A stretch of 64,000 nt of DNA from Cristatella mucedo (taxonomy: Eukaryota > Bryozoa > Phylactolaemata > Cristatellidae): NCBI GenBank assembly GCA_009760855.2, contig WPIO01000126.1:740001-804000 (forward strand). Reading direction: 5' to 3'. Made by a program: the position numbers and the translations under genes. Positions 44,126 through 55,924 of this stretch are shown here, in pieces. Position 1 is the stretch's first letter. Every line of letters starts with the position of its first letter. The notes below the pieces were generated by a model. That model searched no databases. It worked only from the letters and a program-made list of their open reading frames with translations, and was not told the DNA's origin.

Positions 44126-46434
44126 ACCCACCCCTCGCATTCCTGAAGCTCAAAAAAGCTGCCTCCGCCTGCCTGGAGGAGGTTTGTCGACAATAGGTGA
44201 ATATACGAATTGAGTGGGTTTCCGAGCCGGTCGTGTACTTCTAAAGGGAACATGTATGCTTCTCATCCAACATTTAAAAACAAAAGTGGTCGTCAACCGG
44301 TCCGACAAAAGCTCCGTCCGCTTAGCCAATGGAGTTTCTCAATTATTTTTATTCTTATAATAATGATTCAATGTAAATCTAACTAAACAATTTCTTCGTT
44401 CCAAATGAGCAAAGGCAATCAATCATACTGGGATATAAATGAGTTGACAGTTTCTTGAAAATGAGCAGCAAACGAGGACGAGGCATGGAGTTAAAGGCAG
44501 GCATTCGGATGATCTTGTTGACTGTTATTAACTATTTATCAAGCCAGCTCGTTGCCCATCTGTGACAGCACAATATTTCCAAACACTATAATATCGTTGA
44601 ATTGAAGCCAAGCTACCACTGTGTTCTTATTTACGTATTCAGAAATACCTCTCTGGAATGATGGCTACAACTGCTCATCCCTTAAGTATCAATTTAACTT
44701 ATGCTCTCAGATGTATTCTCACATACTTTATCATATCACATCACATCTATGGCTAGACACTGCATCATGTCGTCCATAATGGCCATAAAGGCGAGCAAGA
44801 GTTAAAAGCTATCTCATGGACCCTGCTGGCATTTTCCTGTATACTTGGGAACACAGGCACCACCATTTTTTAAATGAAAAATATAAATCTGCTGCGTTTA
44901 GCACCACCGATTCTATTTTTTAGAACTTTATAAGATTTACCTTGATTAATTCACGAGCCCTCTCATGCTCCTGCCACAGATCAACAAATTTTGTTAGAAT
45001 ATAAACATCCGCTGTCGAAATTGTTTTTGCAAGATTGAGAAAAAGATGTGCGAGAGCGCATGAAGGAGCGTTTAGAGGCTGATTGAGCGAAGACGCGCAC
45101 GTGATTCAGCCAACGCATACTTCTCCTGCAGCCGTCGAAAGCCAGATACAAACACAGACAGGCAGAGAACAGAAAAATTTCGCAGATGTGATATTAATTG
45201 TACATCGAGTCGGCACTGCCGTACAACCTCGCACGCCATGCTGCTCTATCAAGAGAAACTCTCACGGTAAGTGTCGTGGGAAAGTGCAGACTGACATTAG
45301 GACGAGTGTTGAAGCTAAACCAGAATCTCGTTCTCCCGTAGCTCATAGGTTATCTCGCATCTCGGCCACTTGCGCGACCCCTAATTTCATTTTATTTAGA
45401 GAACGCATCAAGGAACGAACGTCTTTTCGGAACGATTGATTCGAAACGTTACCACCTGTTGCTCCTGCTTTTCAGAGACTTACATATGGGTACAGACTGA
45501 ATTTCGCTGCACTGTCGCAATTATATTGAAGTAATGCGCATTTGCCGCTGTTATGAACGCCATTGAGGCTCTTGAACCGCAGTACTTCCAACAAATACTG
45601 CAAACTTGCGGCTGCTAGTCTTTGCAAGTCCATGCATGAATATAATTCAGGAATTAGTAAAACTCTCTAGCACTCTTATAATTTGGCTGATTAAGCGTGC
45701 TCAATTTTTAAAAATGCCTCGTGGAGAGATTAAGGTGGTGGATCGTGGCCAGTAGATGGCTTTTATTGGTTGAGCATGTGCAGAGGACCTTGCAGTCGCA
45801 CTACTAAAATTGTAAGAACTTCATTCCAAAACGTTCCGTTGAGCACTAGCTGACTGCAGCGATCACGAGTGACGCAGTGGAGCCAGAGAAGAAATACCGA
45901 GTCACGAGCGAAAGGACCTTTCGCTTACGTAAAATAAGGATCACGCATACAGCATGGGTGAAACGGATACTGTGCAAGCTCAGTTTCATTTAGAAAGGAT
46001 TGTGCATGACCGCAGTAAAGCGTATAAGGCAAGCTCCACTCAGTCGCTTATGCTGACGACGCCCGAGGGACCAGCAAAGAGTACTTGAGCGGTTTGTATA
46101 TAAGCCACTGTTTGGTGAGCACTTTCGCGAGTCCGTAATTGACACGTCCCCAAACAATACTCTATAGAGAAAGGCAAATAGTCTTGGCCGCATCGACCCA
46201 CGTCCCAGGCACAGAAGTGGCAAAGCGAAGGGGCCAATCATCGGCGTCGCAGTGCTGTTCTCTATGTTTGGGACTGGAAGCGGCACGTAACTTCCGGCTC
46301 TCCTGCAGCTTCCGCAGCCCAACTAGTAGAGTAATAGCGCTTTCAAATTCCTAAGAAGCCCAGAGCACTCAGTGGGCGCGACGTGAATCGCAGCACACAC
46401 AAAATTTGGTAATGGTTACCTCGGCAGATCGTCA
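44126..46434. other. Unassigned region, mostly AT-rich
   Basis: A 118-codon plus ORF (45083-45439) and a 110-codon minus ORF (45990-46322) have no recognised domains. I see no repeat family here. Confidence 0.35.
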
Positions 46435-46456
46435 ACGTAAATAATCGGTCGCCAAC

Positions 46457-46527
<71 letters not shown>

Positions 46528-46550
46528 TGTTGGCGACCGATTATTTACGT
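46435..46550. repeat. Long palindrome with a (TG)n(TA)n core
   Basis: The left arm 46435-46463 (ACGTAAATAATCGGTCGCCA, then ACAGTGTGT) is the exact reverse complement of the right arm 46522-46550. The centre is about 55 bp of alternating TA. Another (TA)n run follows at 46551-46568. All poly-YI ORFs here are artefacts. Confidence 0.92.
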
Positions 46551-46581
46551 ATATATATATATATATATCGACCGTTCAATA

Positions 46582-46771
46582 GTAATGTACTTGATAAAGC
46601 GCCCTCAGAGAACTTAATCTCTTTCTAGGCGCTTTACATTTGCTGCAAATGGAAATGCAATTGAATGGTAAGTAAAATCATGCTTGAAAAACAAACAAAA
46701 TGAATAACATGGTTAGGGGTGACATGCACAGGGTCAGCATGCAAATGTGGTTAGTGGCAGCATGCACAACT
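46582..46771 (-). mobile_element. L2-A 3' untranslated region and tail
   Basis: Reversed stem-loop 'gataaagcgccctcagagaa', then 'aagtaaaatcatgcttgaaa' and 'ggtcagcatgcaaatgtggt'. Close to copy 2, so fairly recent. Confidence 0.82.
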
Positions 46772-46789
46772 CTCGTCTTAATGTCAATG

Positions 46790-48380
46790 ATAATATTAAC
46801 AATACATTTGTTATAGCACCCTCAGAGAAATAAATCTCTTTCTAAGCACTTTGCATTTGCTTTAACGGAAGCACGAGCGAATGGTTAGTGGTAGCATGCT
46901 CAGTAAACGACAAGAATAGCATGATTAGGGGTGACGTGCACAGGGTCAGCATGCAAGTATGGTTAGTGACAGCATGCACAGTGTCAGCACGCATAAGCAC
47001 ACAAAGGACGAATAACAGGGACCCACTGAATGCTGTGTTAAAAAGATGAAATTTTAGTTGTGTTTTTTAATGCGTACAAGTCAGGAGATGTCATGACGCA
47101 AGTTGAGAGTGATTTCCGGGCTTTGGGAGTATACGAAATAAAGGCACGGTCTCCAAAGGATTTGAGATTTGTACGAGGTAGAATGTAATGTAGTGTATCT
47201 CCGGCTGTAACTCCACAAAGTCATAAAGACCATGTGGGTGTTACGCAGGAGAGTTTTGTATAGCGCACTCACAGCCTAAGCGCCTTTTGGTACGCATTCG
47301 GTAGCCAACAGACTTCGTCTCACGCAACAAAGAGAAAGTGGGAAGCATAGCAGAGTCAGGAGAGCAGTTGAGGTAGTGAGTAGCATGGAAGTAGCAGCTC
47401 GGGACCGCTGGAAAGGATGAGCCACAGTCGGCAGTAGGAGAGTAGTTGTCGTTGCGTAAGAATTGTGGAAGCGAGTTCCGCAGTCAAGGACGTGCAGAGC
47501 TAAAGCTTCTGTCGCCAAAGGTCTTTAAGCGGGGGAATGGAACAGCTAATTTATCGTCCACACAGGACCTGAGGGCGCGAACAGGCTGAAACTGATGCAG
47601 CAGTTCAGCCAGGTGCGAAGGAGCCAAGCCGCGGCGGGCCCTGCGGGTCAGCGTAAGCACTTTGCTCTGCATGCGTTACTCAACCGGCGTTAACCATCCT
47701 CGTAGCTCTTCTTTTAGCAAAGAAGATTCCGAAAAGCGAGTGGCACACGATGCTTCGCCTGGTGCGGGAGTGGGGGTGTGACAGACAGGCTGGGGCCAAC
47801 GAATGAAGGGACCTGAAAGTGAGCGACAAAACCTCGAAGTCGATGCGTTGGTTGACTGGTAGCCAGTGCAAGTCGGCGATATGTGGCAGCTGCGACGCTC
47901 ACGACAGATAAGCCTAGCTGCCCAGTTTTGCACCAGCTGCAAGCGCCTGAGTGCACAGGCCGGTAGACCAACAAGCACTGAGCTACAGAAGTCAAGACGG
48001 GATGCCAAAAATGCATGGACCAATATAGATGTGGTATTCCTGTCTAAACAAACCCAAATTTTCGCAATGTTATGTAGTTGAAAGTAGGCAGACTTGACTA
48101 TGGAGCTGATGCCGTCGTCTAATGAAAGGTCACTTTCGAACAGAACACCCAGATTTCGTGCAGATTCAACAGGAGATATGCTGGCAGAGCCAGTTTTGAG
48201 CGTTAACCTTTCAAATTTCTGAATTACGCTTGGTTTGCCCATAACTAGTAAGTTGGTTTTATCATCCTTCAATTTTAGAAAGTTTGCTGCCATCCATGTA
48301 CGGATGTCATCATACATGCAGCAAGGGAATTGCGAGAATTCGACGTACTATAGGGCTGAGAGGGATCAAACTAGTCGGTT
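46790..48380 (-). mobile_element. L2-A copy, split by an L2-B insertion
   Basis: The left part has the reversed tail and 3' region up to 'tttgtacgaggta' (47179). The right part resumes at 'gattccgaaaagcgagtggc' (47725) and continues with RT blocks SAYFQLHNIAKIWVCLDRNTT and FLKLKDDKTNLLVMGKPSVIQKFE, ending near 48380. One stretch of 213 codons is still open (47676-48317). Confidence 0.85.
47180..47724 (-). mobile_element. L2-B 3' fragment nested in L2-A
   Basis: Begins with the reversed ATTAC tail ('gaatgtaatgtagtgtatct'), then the terminal hairpin region and the L2-B C-terminus LLRETKSVGYR. Upstream come the ATHYLNCSPDSAML block and LKTFGDRSFSSARP. The host L2-A continues on both sides. Confidence 0.83.
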
Positions 48381-48984
48381 AATGTTAACCTTCTTGTAAA
48401 ACCCACCGACCGGGTTCACATGTGGTATCACACATTCTCACTTTTCTCTATAAATATTTTTAGAGCTTGACAAGGCAGTGCTTCGATGTTGCGATGACTG
48501 ATCGCATGGAATGCGTTCACAGTAAACGTCACCGCTGATTTGATTGGCTCGTGACGAAAGGAACCAGTTACTGTGATTAAAAAACATTTTGTCCGGAAGC
48601 TAGATGGTATTATTTTCTAATTTCTTCGCACTGAGTAGCGTGATAATATTTGAGCAATGATTAGCCATGTTGTTAGAACAATCTTGACGTTGTAAAGTCA
48701 TACAGACAAATTTTCCACTATTAACATGTGGAAGATCATCCTAGACAAAGCCAGAGTCGGCTTCGTGAGTGGCATCTGGCATAGATAAATATGTCTTCTT
48801 TGAGGATAGAGTTTTAACTTTACTGTTTACAAGCCCTCTTTATTGTTTAATTCTTAAAATTTAAATATATATATTATGAACAAATGAATGATGACGTCAT
48901 CTCTGAGTTTAGGCCTTTCTGTCTGTCAAAAAGCAAGGAAGCAATCATACTAACCTGTCAGCACTGGTAGGAAGGCGATTCATT
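48381..48984. other. Unassigned AT-rich region
   Basis: No gene or repeat recognised. Confidence 0.35.
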
Positions 48985-50077
48985 GCCACGATAATGTAAT
49001 GCTATTTACATAGCGCCCAAAGAGAACCAGAGTTCTCTCCAGGTTATTCGCAGCTCACTTCGAGACCACCGAAAATAAAAAGATTTAATGACATGCAAGA
49101 GGTCAGGTTTAGAAAAGCACTCTGAAGAGCGCACCGGTATCGTGCTTAGACAAGCATGCAAGACAGGCACACAAGGAGAAGCACACTGAGAGCCGCTGGC
49201 TCGTTGGACCGCCTGCTAAAATGAGTTAGGCTCTGAATCATGCACAGGAGGTAAGAAAGCAAAGCACAAGAGAGCAAATAAGACAAGCTCATTCTGGCTC
49301 AGGGAAATCTGACCGGAATAGATCCGTCGTTAGCTGAGACTTAAATGATACCCAGTCAATGCAGGTGATGACTTAAGCGCAGAGGCAAGCTACAGCTGGT
49401 AATTGCCTAAAGATTTCAATTTAGCACGAGGAACGAGGAGAGACGATTGGAAGGCGAGGAGCGGGTGGTACGAGAGCACGTGACTGGGCAAGCAATGATG
49501 TCGGAATGGTAGGCTGGTGCCAGCGAGCGAAGCAACTTGTTGGGCCATGGCAGGATCTTGAAGTAGATTCAATGCTTGATTAAGGAGCCAGTGACGCTCA
49601 GACAGAAGCCATGCAATGCGGCAGCTACGCCGCTGATCGCAGACTCCGACGAGCTGCTGAGTCTACGACAGCTGCAGAGGATTAGTGGCTCTGGCTGGGC
49701 GGCCTGAATAAAGGAAATTTCAGTAAGCTAGACGCGCTGTCACAAAAACGAGTGAACCACTCTTGCTGTCGTCCTCTTATTGAGGCAGGCCATGCTTTGG
49801 GCAATGTTCCTCGGCTCAAAGGTGGCCGACTTGATGGGGGGGGGGGATTGCCAGTCACTATGCTCCTTTAATGACATGTAATTATGGAACAGTGCACTCA
49901 GTTTACAGGTAGACGTTGCCGGAGTGATGCTAGATGAACCAAACTTGAGATTAAGGCCTTCAAACTTGAGGGCGACATTAAGCTTGCCCTAATCTATGAG
50001 GCTGGTATTATTGTCACTAGCTTTCGGATAATAATAATAATAATAATAATACATATGTCTAGCTCTCTCAGAGAACT

Positions 50078-50137
<60 letters not shown>

Positions 50138-50755
50138 AGGCACTTTACAGATGCTGCATATAAAGCATCACCAAATGTTTGGCTGATGCTGGTGATCATC
50201 CAAGTTCGTGTGCTCGTCGATGCTAGCTCCAAGGCACAGGCTAGTGAATCGGAGGTGGATTAAGGCTGTGAGAAGTGTGAAAGGATAGGTACAACTGAGT
50301 GTCATCTGCATAAACATAAAAGACGAGATAGTGTTTGGAGATGATATCGACCCCGAGGAAGAGTATAGGCAGTGAAAAGAAGTAGAGAAATACGACTGAA
50401 TCCTGAGATAGTCCATACTTAAAGGCTCTCCGGATGACCGATAGTCAGTTACATTTTTACACCTGTCACTGAGGTATGACCCAATCCAGTCTATTACTGT
50501 GCCATTAATACCTAGGCGTGTCGAGAGGCGCTCCTTTAGGTTCTGATAGTAAAATATGTGAAAAGCTGCTGAGAAATCCAGGAGGACTAGTACAGAGGCC
50601 CTACCCTGGCCAGCATTGTCCACAAGGTAACGGTGAACCCGCATTGTAGTACTTTCTGGATAACGGTTAGCTCTTAATTCTGAACAATCTCAATCATACG
50701 TTTTAACCCACGTCATTGTACCGGACTTATGGCAAATGAAGGATAACTCTAATGC
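48985..50755 (-). mobile_element. L2-C retrotransposon copy (degraded)
   Basis: The left end is a variant tail 'tagcgcccaaagagaaccag'. RT blocks on the minus strand include VASLAGTSLPF, a CHITxLLADxHW relative, VLVLLDFSAAFH and GINGTVIDWIGSYLSDR. The open stretch 50168-50644 covers the SAAF palm region, and the YADD region is frameshifted near 50310. It is distinct from L2-A and L2-B in sequence. An L2-A tail (50029-50165) is inserted in it. Confidence 0.7.
50029..50165 (-). mobile_element. L2-A tail with expanded (CT)n inside the hairpin
   Basis: A (TAA)n run, 'cagagaactggatctctctc', then (CT)n to about 50137, and 'tttaggcactttacag'. The microsatellite occupies the place where normal tails read AATCTCTTTCT, so it grew from that seed after insertion. 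Confidence 0.8.
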
Positions 50756-52236
50756 AGTGCTCACAGTATTAGAGAAATAATGGAGGCGGTGAGTATCCAA
50801 GAAGGGTTTATGGGGGTGCTAGCTGTGTCCGAAGGAGATAATAGAGGCCCTTCGTGGCTAAGAAAGAAATAATGATGGTGGTACATGGCCTAGAAGGAAA
50901 TAATGGAGGCGCTACCTAATCTGAAAGGAAGTTGTGGAGGTGCTATGTACAGATAGAGAGGTGCAGATAGATGCGAACGAGAGGGAGAGAGAGATTCAGA
51001 TCAAGACAGAGAGAGGAATGAAAATATACAGACAGAAATATGAAGAGCGTCCTCGCTTGCCATTCGCCCTGTCTTTTAGAGAAGCTACAACCCCTGGTGG
51101 CAGCAGTCAGAGCTTCTCATGAGATCGAAGCCTCTCTCCTCGTTGAAGTTATTGCAACCGGTCTCCGGTAAGGCGGCGTCTCAATCTCAGAGGAGTTCTC
51201 CGACTAAAGTGCAGTAGCGTGGAATTGCCAGCCAGACTGGTAAAATGTAATCGGTCTTCTTCTGTAGCGATGTCGTTCTGATCGCTAAGTTCATTGCCTT
51301 AATGTAACGGCGGCTCAAGCGTGAGGGCTACATGGTACGCGCATCCACCCCCTTGAGGTCGAGCTACCTCGCGGCCAGGCAATGGTGCTAATTGAGAAGC
51401 CTAAAGTAAGGAGCGGATTGACAGGGGCATCGCACACGATGGCCTTTCACGCTGTTGAGTTAGCCTGACTTGCCCAGCCACCACACACTTCCGGCCGAGA
51501 TCCGACCGGATCCACTTTTGGCTACGCTCAGTAGCCGATCGAGCGAGCGAGCGCAGTGGCCGCTCAGACCCGGCTCCTCGTTCTATGACAAGTGGCAGCT
51601 GACTGAGCTTTTTCTTTTGCAGTGCGCGACTGATCGCACAAATCCAGCACGCTCTTCCCAGCAGGTTGGAGAGCTCGGCGAGAGTCCGAGTGACGCTAAT
51701 CGATCGCCTAATCGATGCCGAGGCTCTCGCTCCTTGGCACTCAGCGCTGAAATGGAAGCCGAGTACTTAACATCGAAGAAGTCACCGATAGCGATCTTCG
51801 ACGAGAAAACTCTCTAGATAGCTCGAGATAGCTCGTCCGTCGCATGCGTTCATACGAGCACGGGACAAGTGTTCGACACAGCCTGGAGAGATGGCGCGTC
51901 GACCCAAAATGCTTTGCAAGTCTGAAACGCAGGCATGATTTGAATGTAAGCTTCGAATTGAATTGAGCTTTTGTTCGGTATGCAACCTAACCGTAGAAAG
52001 ACCAGCCAACGTGGAACGGACCTCGCCGCCTGTGTGCTTCGAGATGTAACCGTCTCCTGCATTAGATAATGTCAACTGAAAGAAGTATCTTACAGTGAGC
52101 CTTATAATCGTGCGTCAGCAGGGCAGATTGAAACTTGCAAACGCTCTGCTAGAGCAGCACAGGAAATGCGCTTCAGACTAGAACAACCCCCCAAATATTT
52201 GCCTCAAGCAGGCGGCACCCAGACAAGAGCGAGCAA
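50756..52236. other. Unassigned region
   Basis: A 115-codon ORF at 51470-51817 begins with TTG and has no recognised domain. Purine-rich direct repeats of 'gaaataatggaggcg' type occur at 50770-50940. Confidence 0.35.
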
Positions 52237-52303
52237 GACAAAAACTTGCCGACAAAGACTCGCCGACAAAAACTCGCCGACAAAAACTCGCCGACAAAAG
52301 CGC
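52237..52303. repeat. 14-bp tandem repeat (GACAAAAACTCGCC)n
   Basis: Four full units start at 52237, 52251, 52265 and 52279, plus a partial fifth, with one or two changes each. Confidence 0.92.
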
Positions 52304-52496
52304 GAAATGCTAGATACGTCGATAAATGAGCGCATGACGAAAGCGCGAAACTGTGCTACTTTTGAAGTGTATAACTTAATTGATTAAAAATATTTCCTGT
52401 CGTCCAAATCAGTTGCTAATTTACTAAAAGAAACAAATATTGCATTCCGCGGTGGGTGTGGAAGTAATAATAGTACGCCCAGTTTATTTATGCATT

Positions 52497-53690
52497 AATA
52501 ATAACAATAATGGTAAAAATATCGATACATTTTTATAGCACCCTAAGGGTACTCACTTTTTTCTAAGCATTTTGTACATTCGTGGCAAAGGAAGCATCAT
52601 CGAATGGTTAGTGGTATCGTGCTCAATGAAAAAAAAAGGCACAATGGAGATAGAGGCAACATGCACAGGGTTAGTGCATGCACATACGGTTAGCGGCAGT
52701 ATGCACGGTGCCACCACCCATAAGATACCAAAGAACGATCCAAAGGGACTCACTAAATTCTGTGATCCATCCATTGACTTTTAGTTATTTTTTTATGTGG
52801 TCAAGTCAAGAGATGTCATGACGCAGGTCGGAAGTGAGTTTTAGGCTTTAGGAGCGTGCGAACTCAAGGCACGGTCACCAAAGGATTTTAATTTCGTACG
52901 AGATATAGGTAGACGATTAGATTCCAAAAAGCGGTCGATATGATGCTTAGTCTGATGAGGGAGTAGATATGATAGGTAGGCTGGAGCCAAAGAATGAAGG
53001 GACCTAAAAGTGAGTGAAAAAACCTTGAATTCGATGCGTTGCTTGACTCGGGGCCAGTGCAGGTTGGTGAGAAGTGGTGTGACGTGGCAACTGCAACTCT
53101 CACGACAGACAAGCCTGGCTGCGAAGTTTTGCACCAACTGTTTTGCCTGATTGAACAGGCCGGTAGACCAGCAAGCAGTGAGCTATAGAATTTGAGATGG
53201 GCCGTCAAAAATCCAGGGGCCAATTTAAATTTGGTATCCCTGTCTAAACAAGCCTGAATTTTAGCTATGTTATGTAGCTGAAAGTAGGCAGACTTGACTG
53301 TGGAGCTGATGAGGTCGTCTAGTGAAAGGTCACCTTTGGAACCGGACACGGAGATTTCGTGCAAATTTAACAGGAGCTATGCTGGCAGAGCCTATTGTGA
53401 GCGTCAAGCTTTCCAACTTCTGAGTCACGCTTGGTTTGCCCATAGCTAGTAAGTTGGTTTTATCATCGTCATTCAATTTAAAAAAGTTTGCCACCATCCA
53501 TGGGCTGATGCGATCAACACATGCAGCAAGAGAGTTGAGAGAATTCGACGTACTGGAGGGTTGGGAAGGATCGAAGCAAAGGTACAACCGAATGTCACCT
53601 GCACAGAAGTGAAAGCCTAGATTTTGCCTGGCAATCGCATCGGCTAATGGGAGAGTATAAACCATGAAAATGATGCAAACTCTGAGTAGG
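52497..53690 (-). mobile_element. L2-A copy (degraded)
   Basis: The reversed tail is mutated, then the 3' region, AARLVCRESCSCHVTPLLTNLHWPRVKQRIEFKVFSLTFRSLH and SAYFQLHNIAKIQACLDRDT. FFKLNDDDKTNLLAMGKPSVTQKLE follows, and the palm reads HFCAGDIRLYLCFDPSQPSSTSNSLNSL, with YADD decayed to CAGD. It is 5'-truncated near 53690. Confidence 0.85.
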
Positions 53691-54019
53691 AAAAAATAGC
53701 CTCCGACTTTGAGAAAGCCAGTCAGAATGCCTGCTCAGCCATCTTTCCCGGAGCGCAACTCGTTGGATGCTGCTAGTTTGATCTCGGACAGAATATTTGG
53801 TGCAAGGATCGACATTTCAATCTTGCAACATGATACAACGACGAAGACAAAAATCTGCGAATGCACGTCAAGATAGTTTTGTGTCTGAGCTTCGTTCCTG
53901 TAGCAATGTTTCTGCTGCTTTTTACGAGTTGACCGATGTCTGCCATCTTCTTCTGATGGCGTCGTTAATCAATTACTAGGAAGACATCCATTTGCAGACA
54001 GCTAAGATCGACATGCAAA
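53691..54019. other. Unassigned spacer
   Basis: A 60-codon ORF without domains. Confidence 0.35.
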
Positions 54020-55589
54020 TCCAAAGCTTAATTGCAACTGCAGAATTTTTGCAGTCCAACTAATAACTGCGATAGAGCTACCATTTTAACCAATAAAGGT
54101 CAGAACGTTGTGGCTTCAATTCCAAATTATACAGAATAGGGTTACTGGTCTACTCACTAAGTTTCATGCAATTGCTCTTGCGCGATCTCTTGCTGTGGCA
54201 TTAAATGACCAAGGTCAGCCAGCCCTATTTACGCATTAGAACGGCAATGCGGTTGCCATTTTTTCACGAAAACTTGGCGAAAAAACTGCGGTTCTTATCC
54301 AAGTTACAGAGAATAGCATGCGAACTTTTCCAACCAGATTTCAATGGTTTTCCCTTACGCGTTCTTAGAGTATGGCCCCTGATGGCCCGGCCCGAATGGC
54401 AGCATTAAGTAGTCAAACTGCAGTACATCTGTCATTTTAACAAAATGCTTCGCGTCACTGTGGGTTTGATTGCACATCATAACAAGGTATAAACCAGTTT
54501 AACCCACCGGCGATGTTCTGCTATCTCTCACGCTATGGCCTCCAATGACCTGGGCAAGCCAGCCTCCCTGCATATTTGAACTGCAATGCAGCTACCATTT
54601 CCACAATAAGCATTTGGCAGCTGCAGTTTGATACTAATATACAGAAAAGCGTTTACCGGATTTATCAATCAAATTACACGGCTTAGCGCATGGGCTTTCT
54701 CATGCTATGGTCTGCAATGACCGGGACCAAAGAGCCTACCTACATACTCCAACGGCGATACAGCTGCAATTTCCACAGTAGGCGTTGCACAACTTTGGTT
54801 TTGATTCCTAAGTAAATAAAACAATTTTCCGGGTTTGCCTTCAAAATTTCACGCGATAGCGCAGGACCTTTCACGCTGTGGCCTCAAATGGCCCGGACCG
54901 GCCAACCTACCGAAATATTTAAATTGTGATACAGTTTTCATTTCCAAAATAGGTGTTGCTAAGCAGAGGTCTTGATTCAAGGTATATGTTAAAAAGGTAT
55001 TTCAGGTTTTCCCACCTAATTTTATTACATCAGGCGGGCGTGTTCTAATGTAATGTATCTCCGTCTGTAACTCCAAAAAGTCATATAGACCATGTGGGTG
55101 TTACGCAGGAGAGTTTTATATAGCGCACTCACAGCGCGCTTTCGGTAAGCATTCGGTAGCCAAAAGACTTCGTAATGCTATGGCTTCCAATGGTCCGGGC
55201 AATCAGAAGCCACAGCAATTTACCGCATTAGCGAAATCGCATATAATTTGGAGGGTGAACCCAAAACACTGCTTTCTATTGTGCGGAATTAAAACCGCAG
55301 CTGCGCTACGCCTATTGTGTAAATTGCAGCTGTATTGCAACAGTTCGATTATTCAGGAAGGCTATCTGGCCCGGGCGATCGGAGGCCATAGCACAAGAAT
55401 GCGAAAGCGAAATCTCATAAAATTCGATGGGTTACCCTAAAATATAGTTCTCTATAGTTTGGAATCAAAACCGCATTTGTTATAAGTGTGTTTTTAGAAA
55501 TTTCATCTCTGTTGCAGTTTAAATGTTTTGGGATGCCATTTGGGCTGGGCCATCGGAGGCCGTGGCAGGAAAACGCGAAAACGCAATCA
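54020..55589. repeat. Tandem satellite of about 170 bp that reverses orientation
   Basis: Forward monomers are recognised by the block 'gctatggcctccaatgaccc' at about 54192, 54367, 54532, 54703 and 54877, with spacings of 165-175 bp. After an L2-B tail insertion (55046-55171) a partial forward monomer ends near 55200. About two monomers then follow in reverse: 'cgatcggaggccatagcaca' near 55377 and 'catcggaggccgtggcagga' near 55550. Monomers are diverged, so the array is old. Confidence 0.8.
55046..55171 (-). mobile_element. L2-B tail inserted in the satellite
   Basis: A reversed ATTAC remnant, 'gtatctccgtctgtaactcc', the hairpin region and 'ggtagccaaaagacttcgt'. The bases AATG on both sides suggest a short target duplication. 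The satellite monomer reads through when the insert is removed. Confidence 0.8.
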
Positions 55590-55795
55590 CAGAAAAAACG
55601 CACCCATTCCATACTGCATTCATTGGGTCCTTGTGAATTGTCCTTAGTCTGCTTGTTCGTCCCGACGCTGTGCATGTTACCGCTAGCCATGTTGGCATGC
55701 ATCCTTTACAGCACAGGTATAGTTCTTAGAAAGACCCTCTAAGAAAGGCTCTTCAAAGGTGCCATACAAATGCATGATTATTTTTTATTGTTATC
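55590..55795 (+). mobile_element. L2-A 3' region fragment
   Basis: Contains 'catactgcattcattgggtc', matching the terminal RT codons and 3' untranslated region, and a decayed tail near 55720-55790. Confidence 0.65.
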
Positions 55796-55924
55796 ATCGT
55801 TATCTTAAGGTGTTGCCGTGTTACGCTAATGCCTGCAGACCTGCGTGCATTGGTGCTGCACGCACAAGGCGCTAGCAGCGATGCCGAAGTCTCAGAGCAT
55901 CGCCGAACATTCGTCGAACATCGA
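55796..55924. other. Unassigned spacer
   Basis: Short spacer with nothing recognised. Confidence 0.3.

Noticed and set aside
45083-45439. 118-codon ORF
   Set aside because: No recognised domain and no supporting promoter or splice signals. Left in the unassigned region.
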